A model generated the notes under the pieces. The model made no database searches. It was not told the DNA's origin and saw nothing but the letters and a program-made list of their open reading frames with translations. A program made the position numbers and the translations under genes. A stretch of DNA of 64,000 nt from Bacteroidota bacterium (GTDB lineage Bacteria > Bacteroidota > Bacteroidia > Chitinophagales > Chitinophagaceae), in contig JADJQP010000010.1 of the NCBI GenBank assembly GCA_016712665.1, positions 1 through 64,000 of the forward strand, read 5' to 3'. This document shows positions 55,119 through 64,000 of this stretch, in pieces. How positions within the stretch are numbered: position 1 is the first letter of the stretch; each line of letters begins with the position of its first letter.

Positions 55119-56784
55119 CCAATAGTGACATTTCTGATGTATTTTCTTTGCTGGCAAAGCTAATGGATATTCATAACGAAAATAGTTTCAGAGCTAAATC
55201 GTATGCCAGCGCAGCCTTTAACATAGATAAGCTACCACATCCCTTATCAGAAACACTAGTTCAGGAAATACAATTCCAAAAAGGTATTGGGGAAAGTACA
55301 GCCAAAAAAATCATTGAATTGTTAGAGCAAGGTAGCTTGAGCCAACTCAACGAGCTCCTGGCAAAAACGCCGGAAGGGATTTTGGAATTGCTCAAAATTA
55401 AAGGAATCGGACCCAAAAAAATTGCCACTATATGGCATGAGCTCGGCATTGAATCACCGGGAGAACTTCTTTATGCCTGCAACGAAAATCGTTTGATTGC
55501 ATATAAAGGATTTGGAGAAAAATCACAACAAAGTATCAAAGAATCCTTAGAATTCTATTTTAGCAATCAACAACGTTACCTTTATGCGCAAATCGAACCT
55601 ATTGAATATTTGCTCAGTACGCAGTTGGGCGCTCTTTTGGCGAAGACCAGTTTGCCATTGTTGGTGACTATGCCCGACAATCCGATATCATTGAACAATT
55701 AGAATATGTGATTCAGGGCGAGCAATCGGAAATAAAATCTTCCTTACAAAAAATTGAAAACTTGTTGCTTAAAAACGAAGAAACAGGAATCTTGATTTTT
55801 GAATTTCACAAAACCCTGCCGGTGCAATTTTTCATCTGTGATGCAGATCTGTTCGGAAATCTAGTTTTTACCCAATCTGGAAATGAAGCTTTTGTGGAGG
55901 CCTTTCAAGAGAAATATGCTATTGATTTTTCGGCAGAATGCTTTGCCGATGAACAAGAGATTTTTGAGGCGGCCGGTATACAGTCCATTCCATTTTATGC
56001 AAGAAATCAAGAGAAGATTTTTGAACAAGATTGGGAACAAATCATTTCCACTGGTGACATTAAAGGAATCATTCATACGCATAGTACTTGGAGTGATGGA
56101 AAAAATACGATTGAAGAAATGGCTCGCGCTTGTAAACAAAAAGGCTTCGAATATCTAGTAATGAGTGATCATTCGGTGAGCTCTTTTTACGCAAATGGGT
56201 TAACCGTAGATCGTATTATGAAGCAGCAAGAAGAAATCGATCGGCTCAACCAATTGCTTTTCCCCTTTAAAATTTTTAAAAGTATCGAATGTGATATTTT
56301 AAACAATGGCGATCTCGATTATGACACCCAGGTTCTGGCCAGCTTTGATTTGGTAATTGCCTCCGTTCATCAAAATTTAAAAATGACAGAAGAAAAAGCT
56401 ATGGAGCGTTTGTTGGCAGCCATCGCAAATCCGCATACTACCATTTTAGGACATCCGACAGGCCGACTGCTCCTAAGCCGAAAAGAATACCCCATCAATC
56501 ATCAACTGATTATTGATGCCTGCAAAAAACATGAGGTAGCTATTGAAATCAATGCAAATCCGCGCAGATTAGACATGGACTGGCAATGGATACCCTATGC
56601 CATGGAACAACAAGTGAAGCTCAGCATTAACCCGGATGCTCATAGCATTAGTGGTATGGATGATATTCGGTATGGAATTTTATGTGCGCAAAAGGGTTTG
56701 CTAACACCTAGTCAAAATGTTAGCTCAATGAACTTACAGGAGTTTGAACACTTTGTCGCAAAAAAGAAATCAATTATTCGGTAG
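55115..56784 (+). CDS. PolX-family HhH/PHP protein with degenerate polymerase domain, frameshifted
   Basis: Two frames (55115-55702, 55708-56784) form one protein of about 556 residues: an N-terminal helix-hairpin-helix/8-kDa region (FQKGIGESTAKKIIEL, LLKIKGIGPKKIATIW), a polymerase-like middle, and a C-terminal PHP phosphoesterase (IIHTHSTWSDGKNTIEE, LVMSDHSVSSF, LDMDWQWIPYA, SINPDAHSISG). The frames join by adding one T to TTTT near 55638, giving ALFGEDQFAIVGDYARQSD. The middle lacks the Asp triad of active PolX enzymes (no GDxD run or second acidic strand), so it is probably polymerase-dead with a retained PHP nuclease. Overlaps zapA by 4 bases. Confidence 0.82.
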
Positions 56785-57504
56785 AAAAATCCATTTTTAC
56801 CGTGATGGTCGCCGTTTTGTTGATACTAGTGGTATTAAAGGCACCACCAAATGAAAAGTCTTCGTTTTCATTTTGTCCGGTAATCTGAAACACACCCATA
56901 GTTGCTTTTCGTAAATCTCCAATTTGAGAATGGGCATTTTTTGCTATGGTTTCTGCTCGTTTTCTGCCATCTTCTGAGGCCTTCGCCAACAACCCGATTT
57001 TCAAATCGCCCAATTTGGTATAATAATAATTGGGCGAAGAGGAGGTCAACTCAACCCCTTGCTGTATCAACTCAGTGATTTCACGTGAAATTTTATCAAT
57101 TTTTACCAAATCTTTCGATTCAATATTGACGGACTCTGAAAGTTTATACCCTTTAAAAACACTTCCGGTTTGTCTCCCGTTTTCATCATAAGTATAATCA
57201 AATAACTTTTCGGTACTGATTGAAGAGGTGGTCATTTCTTCTTTTGAAAGGCCTTTCCTTGTAAATAATTCATTACGATGCCTTCATCTTTCTTCAGGTC
57301 GTTATAGGCTTCTTGCAAATTGAATGAAGAACGTGCGAAGGTGCCTGACCATACACTCAAATCTGATACAAAATTAGTATCGGAAGCACCGTTCACCGAA
57401 ATAATTTCACTTTGCTTGTGCTTGTAATTATAGGACTTACCCAAAATAAAAGCGGCAATGATAATGGCAATTGACCCAATGGCCACAGCGATATTCTTAT
57501 TCAT
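56774..57504 (-). CDS. SIMPL domain (DUF541) membrane-anchored protein, frameshifted
   Basis: Frames 57232-57609 and 56774-57235 form one protein of about 243 residues, starting at ATG 57504 (MNKNIAVAIGSIAIIIAAF), an N-terminal membrane anchor. Then ISVNGASDTNFVSDLSVW, a typical SIMPL region with ENGRQTGSVFKGYKLS and ASEDGRKRAETIAKNAHSQ. Adding one A to AAA near 57256 gives KGLSKEEMTTSSIS and rejoins the frames. SIMPL proteins are periplasmic, function poorly known. Its 3' end overlaps the PolX-like gene by 11 bases in convergent orientation. Confidence 0.8.
57078..57091. promoter_or_regulatory. parS-like palindrome inside the SIMPL gene
   Basis: ATTTCACGTGAAAT is a perfect 14-bp palindrome with the full TTTCACGTGAAA core of the parS consensus TGTTTCACGTGAAACA. 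It lies about 3.7 kb after parB. ParB sites are often inside genes near parAB. It was not tested; one copy was found by eye. Confidence 0.55.
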
Positions 57505-57571
57505 AAAAAAACATTTGGAATGTAAAAATATTTCTTTTTGGCGGAAAAAACTGCCTATACTTTTGTTAACA

Positions 57572-57601
57572 AAAAAAGGGTCTATCGCTAAACCCTTTTT
57601 T
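57572..57601 (-). terminator. Terminator after the type A cargo gene
   Basis: Inverted arms AAAAAAGGGT (57572-57581) and ACCCTTTTTT (57592-57601) enclose a 10-base loop. It is downstream of the minus-strand cargo gene stop at 57623 and may act in both directions, also isolating the SIMPL promoter. Confidence 0.6.
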
Positions 57602-57622
57602 AAATTCATTAGTAAAAATAAA

Positions 57623-59448
57623 TTACTCCTTGAGAAATCTTCTTACAGAGGTCCCTTCATCGGTGGTGACCTTAATAATATAGAATCCGGCAGGTAAATT
57701 CTTGGTGTCAAAAGAAGTGGTAGCCTCGTTCACCTGATTCAGTGTTCTGCCTAGTATTTGATTGCCTGAAAGGTTTACTATTTCAATTGTTACTTTTGGA
57801 GCGGTATTAATAAATTTCATACTTACATTTACTGCATCTTGAACAGGGTTTGGATAAACGCCAATAATGCCGTCAGTACCGTTTACAACTTGCTTGATAC
57901 CCAATGCCAAATCAAACTGACCACAAGGTGCTGTGCTGTCTAAACTTAAGGTGAGCAATTGACTTACCGGAATTTTTTGAACGATAAACATATTTTTGTA
58001 CACATCATCATAAATATCATCGTTTTGCATAATGGTCCCCGGCTCAATATCGCCTTGGTACAATACGTTAAAATCGGCACCGGTAACCATTTCCGGAGTG
58101 CTGACAAAGGCCTCTTCGAAATGAGAGGTTTTTGAAATATTCACCGAGAATGGGTTCCAACTTGCACCGTTGTCGGGTGAAACCGCTACAAAAACATCCC
58201 GATAATTTTGTCCCTCAAAATTAGCCGTTCCTGCCCAAAACAAATGTACCCCATCATCAATGGTAGTGTCTCCATCCATGATTGCAGTATAGGCAATCAA
58301 AATTTTCTGTGGAGCGCCATCCACAATAGTGATACTAGGTTGCGTAATCAATCCAATACTATTATAAATCGCATCCGGGTCATTTGCTGCGGTTCCAGTA
58401 TAATTTTGACCAATGCCAAAAACGCCATCGTCGTCGCAATCATGTTGCAATTCAAAAATATTATCAACCACGGTCAAGCTATCCCCAATTGAATTGTAAT
58501 AGAGCAGTGAGGTTGTATAGAAGAAATTGTATCCGGTATTGGCATAAAATCGTAATTATTTAAAGGCCAGTCCCAAATTACTTTTTTGGTCCAGTTGGCT
58601 CCGTTATCTGTAGAAGATAACAAGGTTAAATCGGTACCTAAATCGCCAAACAGAACAGCCACATTTGACCCATTGGCAGAAATTGCATAACTATTACCGC
58701 CACCTCGGTAATGCCCCACACTGTCAATCAAGGGCATTGGAATCATGTTGTCGATCCATGTAGCTCCATTATCATTAGAACGTGAAAAGAAATAGCCAAA
58801 TCGGATTCCATTACTTTTAGTTAATGAATCCTGAGAGGCCGCCACAACATACATCCAATTGCCGGAAGTAGCTGCATGTGGCCATATTGCTTGCTTTGAA
58901 GCACTCAGCGACAATGGATTTGTGGTCCATGACCCAGCCACTTTTTTGCTGGTAGGCAAGGTATAACCGGTTCCTTCATGGGTCACAATCACTTCATTTC
59001 CGTTTCCGTCAAAAACCATACTTCCAAAACCAGTGCGTCCAGGTTCTAAACGGGCTGTGGGTGCCGGTGACCAATTGGTACCATCAAAATGTGCATAACC
59101 GGTACCTCTATCGGCAAATCCTGATGCTGCCGTTGGTTGTCCCTCACTAGAAAATGTCCAGCAAGCACTCACTTTATTGCCACTTGTCAAAACCCGTCTT
59201 TGCATAGAGCCGTTGGTTTGCAAGTCATACGTACTGGTACCGGTTCGCTCCTTAGTACCCGTAGTAGATGGAAACGCATCGAGGGGCTTTCTGGTCTTCT
59301 TTTGTATATTCACATTTGTAGTTGCACCGGCATTAGTAGTGGCCGTTTGCCCCTTCCCTTCTTTTACCGAACCGGAAACATTACGTTGAGCATCGGAGGC
59401 CCCTGCCATCAGCAGTCCTCCAAGGGTTAATAATACAATTTTCTTCAT
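57623..59448 (-). CDS. Secreted type A T9SS cargo protein, frameshifted
   Basis: Frames 58474-59448 and 57623-58477 form one protein of about 608 residues. A signal peptide (MKKIVLLTLGGLLMAGASDA) precedes a sialidase-like beta-propeller reading: RSNDNGATWIDNMIP, STDNGANWTKKVIWD and SPDNGASWNPF are Asp-box-like repeats. The type A sorting domain is at the end (GVYPNPVQDAVNVSMKF, RRFLKE). Adding one C to CC near 58542 restores DFMPNTGYNFFYTTS and the single frame. Likely a secreted glycan-related or matrix protein; sialidase activity is not shown. Confidence 0.78.
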
Positions 59449-59464
59449 TTTACTATTTTTTACA

Positions 59465-59472
59465 CAAATGTA
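59465..59472 (-). promoter_or_regulatory. Bacteroidota-type -7 element for the minus-strand cargo gene
   Basis: CAAATGTA on the plus strand is TACATTTG on minus, matching TAnnTTTG 17 bases upstream of the ATG at 59448. It mirrors the plus-strand element 30 bases away, so the two cargo genes share a divergent promoter region. Confidence 0.45.
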
Positions 59473-59476
59473 ATGT

Positions 59477-59504
59477 TTTGTTAAGGAAAATATAATTACA
59501 TTTG
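59477..59504 (+). promoter_or_regulatory. Bacteroidota-type promoter (TTTG ... TACATTTG)
   Basis: TTTG at 59477-59480 and TACATTTG at 59497-59504 match the -33 TTG and -7 TAnnTTTG elements of Bacteroidota primary sigma factor promoters, 26 bases before the PA-domain cargo gene. Confidence 0.6.
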
Positions 59505-59529
59505 TACAAAATTTTAAAACATTATTAAG

Positions 59530-61365
59530 ATGACAAAAACTACAATTTCATTTTTTTCTTTATGCCTCATCCTTATCGGAATGAGTGTAACATCCAATGC
59601 CCAGCGCCGCGCTAATTTTAGAGTGGATGCCCCCAATGCGATTCAGGGCTATAAGATTATCGAGGAAATGCCTGATGACGGCACTTGGGGAACTTCTATC
59701 AATTCAAAATGGGAAAATATTCCCGTGGCCTATGATCAAAATAACGCCAATGGTTGTGCAGCTTTTGCACCCGGCTATTTTACCGGAAAGTTTGCTTTGA
59801 TCTATCGCGGTGGTTGTGAATTTGGCGCCAAGGCATTAGCTGCCCAAACAGCAGGGGCCACCGGTGTGATAATTGTAAATAATTTGCTTGGTGTAGCAGG
59901 TATGGGTGCCGGTGCCAATGGTGCTGCAGTAACCATACCAGTGATTATGGTTAATACACAAGCAGGAGATGATATTAGAGCGCAATTACTGAACAATGTA
60001 CCGGTGTCTATATCCCTTACAGCTTGGAGATACGACTCTATCGCCAATCCGGTAGATATTGGCTTTAAAAATGATGGTCCGTTGCATCCGCTAGGAAAAA
60101 CCATGCCGGTTTCTCAATTGGTAGGACAAGCTGATGATTCGTTTCGTGTATACAGCGGTGGTATCTTCTACAATTATAGTGTAGCGAACTTCGATACCAT
60201 TAATGTACAAGGCCGATTAGATTATAAGAATACCTTTGTTGGTGGTTCTTATTCTCCATTAGATTCTAATTTTATTAATTTCTTTTTCCAAACTCCAATT
60301 ACGACCTTAGATTCAGCTCTTTTCTTGCAATTAGATACCATTCAAGGCGCTCTTGCAGGATTTGACATGAATGATGCTCCTAAAGGAATGTATCGTATGG
60401 ATAATAGAGTACTATCTGTTCCATTTACTGAAACCCCTTTATCATCACTTGACAATCAGTGGGTATACACATTTGCCGTTACCGATTCAATCTACTCAAA
60501 ATGTGAATACGACTTTGCAAGAAATGCCCCTTTGGCTAATCACTATATCAATGTAAATGCAGCAAACACCTACAATTGGGGACCTATGTTATATATCAGA
60601 ACCGGTTCGTATCGTGCTGAGAAAGCACAGGTTGTGGTGATGAGAGATGTCATTGACGATTCTTTATTTGTGGGTGAAGAGGTTTTTGTTGAATTGCGTA
60701 AATGGGATGATGCCAACGGAAACGGCGGAATGGATTTAGCCGAGATTGACGCTCCTATTGCACAAGGTAGCTATGCCCTTACAGCAAATGATTTGGTACC
60801 AATAGCAGGTCTTCCTGTAACCATCAAATTCGATAACCTTTTGGCTCCTGGAAGCCCTATTTTATTGGATGCCAATTCTAAATATTGGTTGACAGTAGAA
60901 TTAGGTGGCCCTAACAGAAAATTCACTGTTGGTGTTGACTATTATGCAGATTATCGTGCAAATTTGAATGCAAATGTTGGACAAGGCAATCCTTTGTATG
61001 ACATCACCGGACAACAAGTATTTGGTGGCGGTTTTGCCAATACAGGTTCTCCATCCATTGCCTTGTTAATGTCAAAAGATCCTGAAGGAATCAATGACAT
61101 TGCCAAATTTGATGGTGAAGCAAAAGTATATCCGAATCCTGCAACAGATATCATCAATATTGCTTTGACATTAAACAAAATCTCAAATAAGGTTTCGTAT
61201 GAAATCGTAGATATTAATGGCAAGTCTATTGCAATCAGTTCAAAATCAAATATCAAGTCTGACAATATCAGCTTCAATACCAGCAAATTATCTAATGGAA
61301 CCTATTTTGTAAAAATTGCTACAGAATCAGGAAAAACTCAATTGAAATTTACGGTAAGTAAATAA
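59530..61365 (+). CDS. Secreted PA-domain protein with type A T9SS sorting domain
   Basis: A 611-residue exported protein. Signal peptide up to about SNAQ. Residues about 70-150 are a protease-associated (PA) domain: CAAFAPGYFTGKFALIYRGG, CEFGAKALAAQTAGATGVII and VTIPVIMVNTQAGDDI. A middle region with FVEVFVELRKWDD-like strands follows, then the type A sorting domain (KVYPNPATDIINIALTL ... LKFTVSK). PA domains are often accessory parts of surface proteases, but no protease domain is present here. Followed by a clear terminator. Confidence 0.83.
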   Translation: MTKTTISFFSLCLILIGMSVTSNAQRRANFRVDAPNAIQGYKIIEEMPDDGTWGTSINSKWENIPVAYDQNNANGCAAFAPGYFTGKFALIYRGGCEFGAKALAAQTAGATGVIIVNNLLGVAGMGAGANGAAVTIPVIMVNTQAGDDIRAQLLNNVPVSISLTAWRYDSIANPVDIGFKNDGPLHPLGKTMPVSQLVGQADDSFRVYSGGIFYNYSVANFDTINVQGRLDYKNTFVGGSYSPLDSNFINFFFQTPITTLDSALFLQLDTIQGALAGFDMNDAPKGMYRMDNRVLSVPFTETPLSSLDNQWVYTFAVTDSIYSKCEYDFARNAPLANHYINVNAANTYNWGPMLYIRTGSYRAEKAQVVVMRDVIDDSLFVGEEVFVELRKWDDANGNGGMDLAEIDAPIAQGSYALTANDLVPIAGLPVTIKFDNLLAPGSPILLDANSKYWLTVELGGPNRKFTVGVDYYADYRANLNANVGQGNPLYDITGQQVFGGGFANTGSPSIALLMSKDPEGINDIAKFDGEAKVYPNPATDIINIALTLNKISNKVSYEIVDINGKSIAISSKSNIKSDNISFNTSKLSNGTYFVKIATESGKTQLKFTVSK

Positions 61366-61392
61366 TACCTAATTAATAATTAATTATTAAGA

Positions 61393-61428
61393 ACATTCCC
61401 GAGCTAAGCTTCGGGAATGTTTTTTTTT
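61393..61428 (+). terminator. Rho-independent terminator of the PA-domain cargo gene
   Basis: Stem ACATTCCCGA/TCGGGAATGT (61393-61402 and 61411-61420), 8-base loop, followed by a run of eight T, 28 bases after the stop. Confidence 0.85.
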
Positions 61429-61656
61429 GCCCAGTATGTACTACATTACTAGCATCTTTTCAACATATGTTTGGCATTGAGCCCTGTCCAAAAATGGGTG
61501 CATTCTTAAACAAACAAAATATAGAATCGGCTAGCTAGCCTATCCAAGTCTTTTCGATCCATTCCGGATTTCGGCCAATCATTTTCAGAAAAGGCCCCAC
61601 TCTATAGCATCCGCTCTTTTTCATTTTCTTAGCAAAAGGAACAAAACAAAAAGCCG

Positions 61657-61664
61657 TACATTTG
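61657..61664 (+). promoter_or_regulatory. Bacteroidota-type -7 promoter element
   Basis: TACATTTG, 17 bases before the ATG of the beta-barrel gene at 61681; the -33 element is not clear. Confidence 0.5.
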
Positions 61665-61680
61665 TATAAAATAGTTTCAA

Positions 61681-62316
61681 ATGAAAAAGGTATTATCAGC
61701 CCTACTATTCTTTCTCTTTTGCCATCAGTCTTTTGCAGCGCCGTCAGAATTAGGCCTTGCTTCGCAGTGGGGAAAACCCAAAAAGAAAACATCCGGTTTT
61801 GACAAAACCCGTCTATTACTTGGTCCGGGTATCGGCGCCGGCGCAGCCTACAGAGCCTTCTCATTCAACCTCTCCCCTACAGTTGGCTATGCCTTTAACG
61901 AAAACTTCAATGCAGGCGTTACTTTAGGTTTCAATTATTTTCAACAAGCAGAAGATTATACAAACCCAATTACCAATAAATTAGAAACCTTTAGATATAA
62001 ATACCCAGGATACTCTTTTAGTGTTTATGCACGATATTTATTAAAACAATTTTTGATGTTTAATTTTGAACCCGAAATTAATAATGTAAAATTTGTAAAA
62101 GGATACTCTATTGATTTAGTTACCGGTAAAATAATTGAAAACAAACAGCGCATTACAGTTCCCTCCGTATTGGTGGGACTAGGTTATATGCAACGCTTTG
62201 GTCAATACAGTTACTCATTTATTAGTTTGAATTATGACTTGGTTCAAAACCCAAATGCCCGGTATTATCAAACACTAGATTATCGCTTTGGTTTGATGAT
62301 ACAACTATTTAATTAA
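61681..62316 (+). CDS. Outer-membrane beta-barrel-like protein
   Basis: A 211-residue exported protein; signal peptide MKKVLSALLFFLFCHQSFA. The remainder alternates hydrophobic and polar residues in beta strands (FSFNLSPTVGYAF, FNAGVTLGFNYFQQA, YSFSVYARYLL, YSYSFISLNYDLV) and ends in DYRFGLMIQLFN, with the final aromatic residue typical of OMPs. No enzymatic motif is visible. Monocistronic: it has its own promoter element and recJ follows after 160 bp. Confidence 0.75.
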   Translation: MKKVLSALLFFLFCHQSFAAPSELGLASQWGKPKKKTSGFDKTRLLLGPGIGAGAAYRAFSFNLSPTVGYAFNENFNAGVTLGFNYFQQAEDYTNPITNKLETFRYKYPGYSFSVYARYLLKQFLMFNFEPEINNVKFVKGYSIDLVTGKIIENKQRITVPSVLVGLGYMQRFGQYSYSFISLNYDLVQNPNARYYQTLDYRFGLMIQLFN

Positions 62317-62476
62317 TTCGTTCTTGTAGCAGTAAATTGCAACAGAAGTAGATTTCCTTACAAACACAAATCCTGTTGTGATAAAAATTAGAAGCCATTT
62401 CCTTTCAAAAAATTATTGGTGATTTTTTTGTTTTTTTATACCTTGTAAAAAAATCACGAATAAACTACTACACGAG

Positions 62477-64000
62477 ATGAATAAGAAATGGACCTTAAAA
62501 AATACGGATGGGCAGTTGGCAAATCAGTTGCAAGAACAATTACAAATTCACCCCATATTATGTGCCTTATTAGTTCAAAGGGGCATAGGTGATTTTGAAA
62601 ATGCCCGACGGTTTTTCAGAATAAATTCCGATCAATTGCACGATCCCTTTCAGATGAAAGGTATGCAAAAAGCCGTTGACAGAATAGTGGACGCTTTTGC
62701 CAAAAATGAAAAAATATTGATTTATGGCGACTATGATGTAGACGGCACAACAGCTGTAGCTGTCGTTTATACCTTCTTTAGAGAATTATATCCCCATATT
62801 GAATTTTATATTCCGCATCGATTTACAGAAGGTTATGGCGTTTCAGAAAAAGGAATTCAATATGCAATTGATAATGACTTTAAACTGATTATCACTCTTG
62901 ATTGCGGCATCAAGTCATCCCTATTAATTGCTAAAGCAACGGATTACGGCATCGATACTATTGTGTGCGATCACCATCTGCCGGGCGAGGAGATACCAGC
63001 AGCCTTCGCTATTCTAAATCCTAAACAAAAAGACTGCCCCTATCCTTATAAGGAACTTTGTGGATGCGGAATTGGATATAAATTAATCAGTGCGTTTGCT
63101 ATGCAAAACAGCATAGACCTGCAAAAAGTCGATAAGAATTTAGATTTGGTAGCCACAGCTATAGCCGCCGATATTGTCCCGATTACGGGCGAAAATAGGA
63201 CACTTGCCGTATTGGGTTTGTCAAAAGTAAATGAGAATCCCTCCATTCCGATTCAGGCATTGAAACAAGTGAGTGAAATGGACAAAGAATTTACCATTAC
63301 AGATTTGGTTTTTATTATTGCACCAAGGGTGAATGCAGCCGGAAGGATGGATGATGCACGAAAGGCTGTAGAGCTATTTATTGAAACCGATTTGGTAAAA
63401 GCAATGGTATTGGCAAAGGAATTGCAAGTGGATAATGAAGACCGAAGAGATGTCGATAAGCTTACCACCATGGAAGCATTGGATCTTATGGAACGTATTG
63501 CCGATAATCAATCTAAACGCTCCACAGTAGTGTACCAACCCCATTGGCATAAGGGTGTGGTGGGCATCGTAGCCAGTCGACTGATTGAACATCATTATCG
63601 ACCTACTATTGTGCTCACACAAAGTAATGGAAAACTCAGCGGTTCGGCTCGTTCCATAAAAGGATTCAACCTTTTTGAAGGGCTTACGGAATGCGCTGCC
63701 TTTCTTGAAAATTATGGCGGTCATTATTTTGCAGCGGGACTCACCTTAGATGAAAAGCATTTGATTCCCTTTTCGAATAAGTTTGATGAAGTAGTCCGAA
63801 ACACCGTGCCTGAAGATATGTTTGAACCTGAAATCGAAATAGATGCAGAAATCCACTTTAAGGATATTACTGCTTCTTTTATAAAAATTCTCAAGCAGTT
63901 TGCACCCCATGGACCGGATAATATGAAACCGATTTTTTTGACTAAAAATGTAAATGATTATAAAAAATTCAGCACTTTGATAAAAGAAAGGCATCTTCGT
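62477..64000 (+). CDS. recJ: Single-stranded-DNA-specific exonuclease RecJ, C-terminus cut by window edge
   Basis: 5'-3' exonuclease acting in recombination and repair. The frame runs in phase from ATG 62477 (MNKKWTLKNTDGQLANQL) to the last base (508 codons) without a stop, so the 3' end lies outside. DHH-type motifs are in order: LIYGDYDVDGTTAVAVV, LIITLDCGIKS, VCDHHLPGEEIPAA, GCGIGYKLIS, DIVPITGENR, APRVNAAGRMDDARKAVELF, and the DHHA1-region HKGVVGIVASRLIE and GGHYFAAGL. About 60-80 residues of the usual 570-590 are missing. Confidence 0.95.
   Translation, partial: MNKKWTLKNTDGQLANQLQEQLQIHPILCALLVQRGIGDFENARRFFRINSDQLHDPFQMKGMQKAVDRIVDAFAKNEKILIYGDYDVDGTTAVAVVYTFFRELYPHIEFYIPHRFTEGYGVSEKGIQYAIDNDFKLIITLDCGIKSSLLIAKATDYGIDTIVCDHHLPGEEIPAAFAILNPKQKDCPYPYKELCGCGIGYKLISAFAMQNSIDLQKVDKNLDLVATAIAADIVPITGENRTLAVLGLSKVNENPSIPIQALKQVSEMDKEFTITDLVFIIAPRVNAAGRMDDARKAVELFIETDLVKAMVLAKELQVDNEDRRDVDKLTTMEALDLMERIADNQSKRSTVVYQPHWHKGVVGIVASRLIEHHYRPTIVLTQSNGKLSGSARSIKGFNLFEGLTECAAFLENYGGHYFAAGLTLDEKHLIPFSNKFDEVVRNTVPEDMFEPEIEIDAEIHFKDITASFIKILKQFAPHGPDNMKPIFLTKNVNDYKKFSTLIKERHLR

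Larger units (their letters stand above)
61366..61680. other. Intergenic region with terminator and promoter
   Basis: Holds the terminator at 61393-61428 and the promoter element at 61657-61664. A minus-strand frame at 61535-61864 has no support. Nothing else is seen. Confidence 0.6.

Noticed and set aside
61535..61864. Minus-strand 109-codon frame upstream of and into the barrel gene
   Set aside because: Overlaps a well-supported signal peptide on the other strand; no family features.

Overview
The window looks like a piece of a Bacteroidota chromosome, probably from the Chitinophagales/Sphingobacteriales side (phylum fairly sure, family not). The evidence is several type IX secretion cargo proteins with gliding-type (CHU_C-like) or type A C-terminal domains, a type III glutamine synthetase, DUF6089-, DUF5683- and DUF3127-like proteins, a flexirubin/aryl-polyene-like ketosynthase pair, AT-rich DNA and Bacteroidota promoter motifs (TAnnTTTG).

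Layout. 0-6.2 kb (minus): a partial secreted protein, a lipoprotein alpha/beta hydrolase, an exported caspase-TPR protein, a FecR/FnIII-like periplasmic protein and a CHASE2 membrane protein, forming a possible envelope signalling/protease locus. 6.3-8.9 kb: NAD(P)HX dehydratase and a Na/Pi cotransporter-like protein. 8.9-9.85 kb: a non-coding cluster of direct and inverted hairpin repeats. 9.8-18.5 kb: a gliding-type cargo protein, Kdo transferase (waaA), an outer-membrane protein, then a sugar-nucleotide operon (aminotransferase, ugd, UDP-xylose synthase) and a DUF6089 protein. 18.5-24.5 kb: prfB, two T9SS-type proteins and a three-gene ACP/KS/KS-like unit. 25-31 kb: membrane glycosyltransferases. 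31-34.5 kb: biotin carboxylase, a lipoprotein/GtrA fusion and RNase Z. 34.5-40.3 kb: tandem paralogous giant cargo genes. 40.4-44.2 kb: dnaA, a split 5'-nucleotidase and an SSB-like DUF3127 protein. 44.5-49.8 kb: glutamine synthetase III, mnmH-selD and a GNAT acetyltransferase. 49.8-57.5 kb: an OmpA-like lipoprotein with a membrane partner, parA-parB, a DUF5683 protein, dapB, zapA, a PolX/PHP protein and a SIMPL protein. 57.6-64 kb: two more T9SS cargo genes, a beta-barrel protein and recJ running off the right edge.

How it fits together: dnaA, parAB, a parS-like palindrome inside the SIMPL gene and DnaA-box-like motifs before parA suggest an origin-proximal region. Envelope and surface functions dominate the rest (LPS core, nucleotide sugars, glycosyltransferases, secreted adhesin-like cargo).

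Caution on data quality: at least a dozen genes are broken by single-base indels, mostly at homopolymers, and they rejoin perfectly into one family-like protein. I read most of these as sequence or assembly errors rather than pseudogenes and annotate each as a single gene with the break stated. No rRNA, convincing tRNA, CRISPR array, insertion sequence or prophage was seen.
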